A DNA stretch of 64,000 nt from Candidatus Sumerlaeota bacterium. Lineage in GTDB: Bacteria > Sumerlaeota > Sumerlaeia > SLMS01 > JAHLLQ01. The stretch's first letter is position 1; the number at the start of each line of letters is the position of its first letter. A program made the translations under genes and the position numbers. The stretch covers positions 1-64,000 of the forward strand of contig JASGMJ010000021.1 in the NCBI GenBank assembly GCA_030156535.1, read 5' to 3'. Under the pieces are notes generated by a model. That model was not told the origin of the DNA, searched no databases, and saw only the letters and a list, made by a program, of their open reading frames with translations. This document shows, in pieces, positions 63,656 to 64,000 of the stretch.

Positions 63656-64000
63656 TTCTTACCTTTCCGCCGGGTTTCGCCCGGCAAGTGGATGTTTTCC
63701 GGCGGGATTCTGACGTGCCAGGCGGCCTGGCGGCGGTTCTCCTCCTGGGTGACGATCGCGTACTTGCCCGAGTCGTAGCCGGGTGCCTGGCTGGCGAACT
63801 TCTTCTGGAACTCGCGGCGCAGTCGCGAGGGGAACACTTTCAGGACCCCGTACCAGTCCTTTTCGAAGAACACACTGACGTAGTCCTTGTCCTTCGCGAT
63901 ATCCTTCAGGTTCTTGCGGCGGGCTTCGGCCAGTGTGCCTTCAAGGTCGCGATACTCCTTCACCTTCTCCTCGGGGAGGCCCAGACGTTCGCACCAGACA
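63652..64000 (-). CDS. Unknown protein, C-terminal part, first visible gene of the cas operon (5' end outside window)
   Basis: The frame is open from the right edge to the TGA at 63652-63654, which overlaps the ATG of the CARF-RelE gene. The visible 115 residues are Lys/Arg-rich (LAEARRKNLKDIAKDKDYVSV, FPSRLRREFQKKFASQAPG, ending ETRRKGKK). No family recognised. By position it may be a type III CRISPR accessory or an effector-complex subunit. The true start lies beyond the window. Confidence 0.6.
   Translation of the reverse strand, partial: VWCERLGLPEEKVKEYRDLEGTLAEARRKNLKDIAKDKDYVSVFFEKDWYGVLKVFPSRLRREFQKKFASQAPGYDSGKYAIVTQEENRRQAAWHVRIPPENIHLPGETRRKGKK

Overview
The window is bacterial, high-GC chromosomal DNA, densely coded, with ATGA-type stop/start overlaps inside most operons. 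Core genes (prfB, fmt, mnmA, mutS, mutS2, pheT, tsaD, nadA, sucA, sucB, acnA) mark it as chromosome rather than plasmid or phage. Signal peptides, a lipobox, FG-GAP/VCBS secreted proteins, a dockerin-like tail and a GxxExxY gene suggest a free-living environmental bacterium, possibly from an under-sampled phylum such as Sumerlaeota, Hydrogenedentota or Planctomycetota. That placement is inference; no marker here fixes the phylum.

Layout. 1-860: tail of an FG-GAP protein abutting an IS630 transposase remnant. 857-2227: a membrane-anchored pseudokinase. 2234-5531: a leftward five-gene zinc/manganese ABC importer operon headed by a ribbon-helix-helix protein with a Cys/His-rich tail, a likely metal-sensing repressor. 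5873-12699: acnA-sucA-sucB (TCA cycle). 12951-18371: a membrane protein, a B12-type radical SAM enzyme, alanine dehydrogenase and an OFA-family MFS carrier. 18454-23163: two oligopeptide ABC ATPases on opposite strands around mutS2. 23446-31550: a seven-repeat FG-GAP propeller, a MoaD/ThiS protein, prfB with its programmed frameshift, a lipoprotein, HAD and HD hydrolases, and two similar membrane/coiled-coil proteins. 31553-38685: fmt, a GT87-like transferase, mnmA, a GxxExxY gene framed by 33-bp inverted repeats, a secreted protein and a polysaccharide deacetylase-like protein. 38682-39311: a HepT/MntA toxin-antitoxin pair with a frameshifted hepT. 39407-46197: mutS, nadA-orf-queD-tsaD, adenosine deaminase. 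46406-46721: an initiator tRNA-Met plus tRNA-Met(CAT) unit. 46775-54930: a second radical SAM protein, pheT and a membrane/CBS-domain cluster.

From a tRNA-Ser(GGA) at 55052 to the right edge the window becomes a defence region. It holds a two-gene operon of an unrecognised protein and a short RecQ-like helicase, a small possible DNA-binding gene, a CRISPR array of 10 intact 37-bp repeats plus one degenerate repeat, and a leftward cas operon. In transcription order that operon is: a cut-off unknown gene, a CARF protein with a RelE-like C-terminus, a CARF-HEPN (Csx2/TM1812-like) ribonuclease, cas1, cas2, leader, array. Two different CARF effectors beside cas1-cas2 imply a type III, cyclic-oligoadenylate-signalling CRISPR system whose interference genes lie beyond the right edge.

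The best candidates for something new are the CARF-RelE gene and its neighbours, the unknown gene coupled to recQ, the inverted-repeat-flanked GxxExxY cassette, and the Cys/His ribbon-helix-helix regulator of the metal importer.
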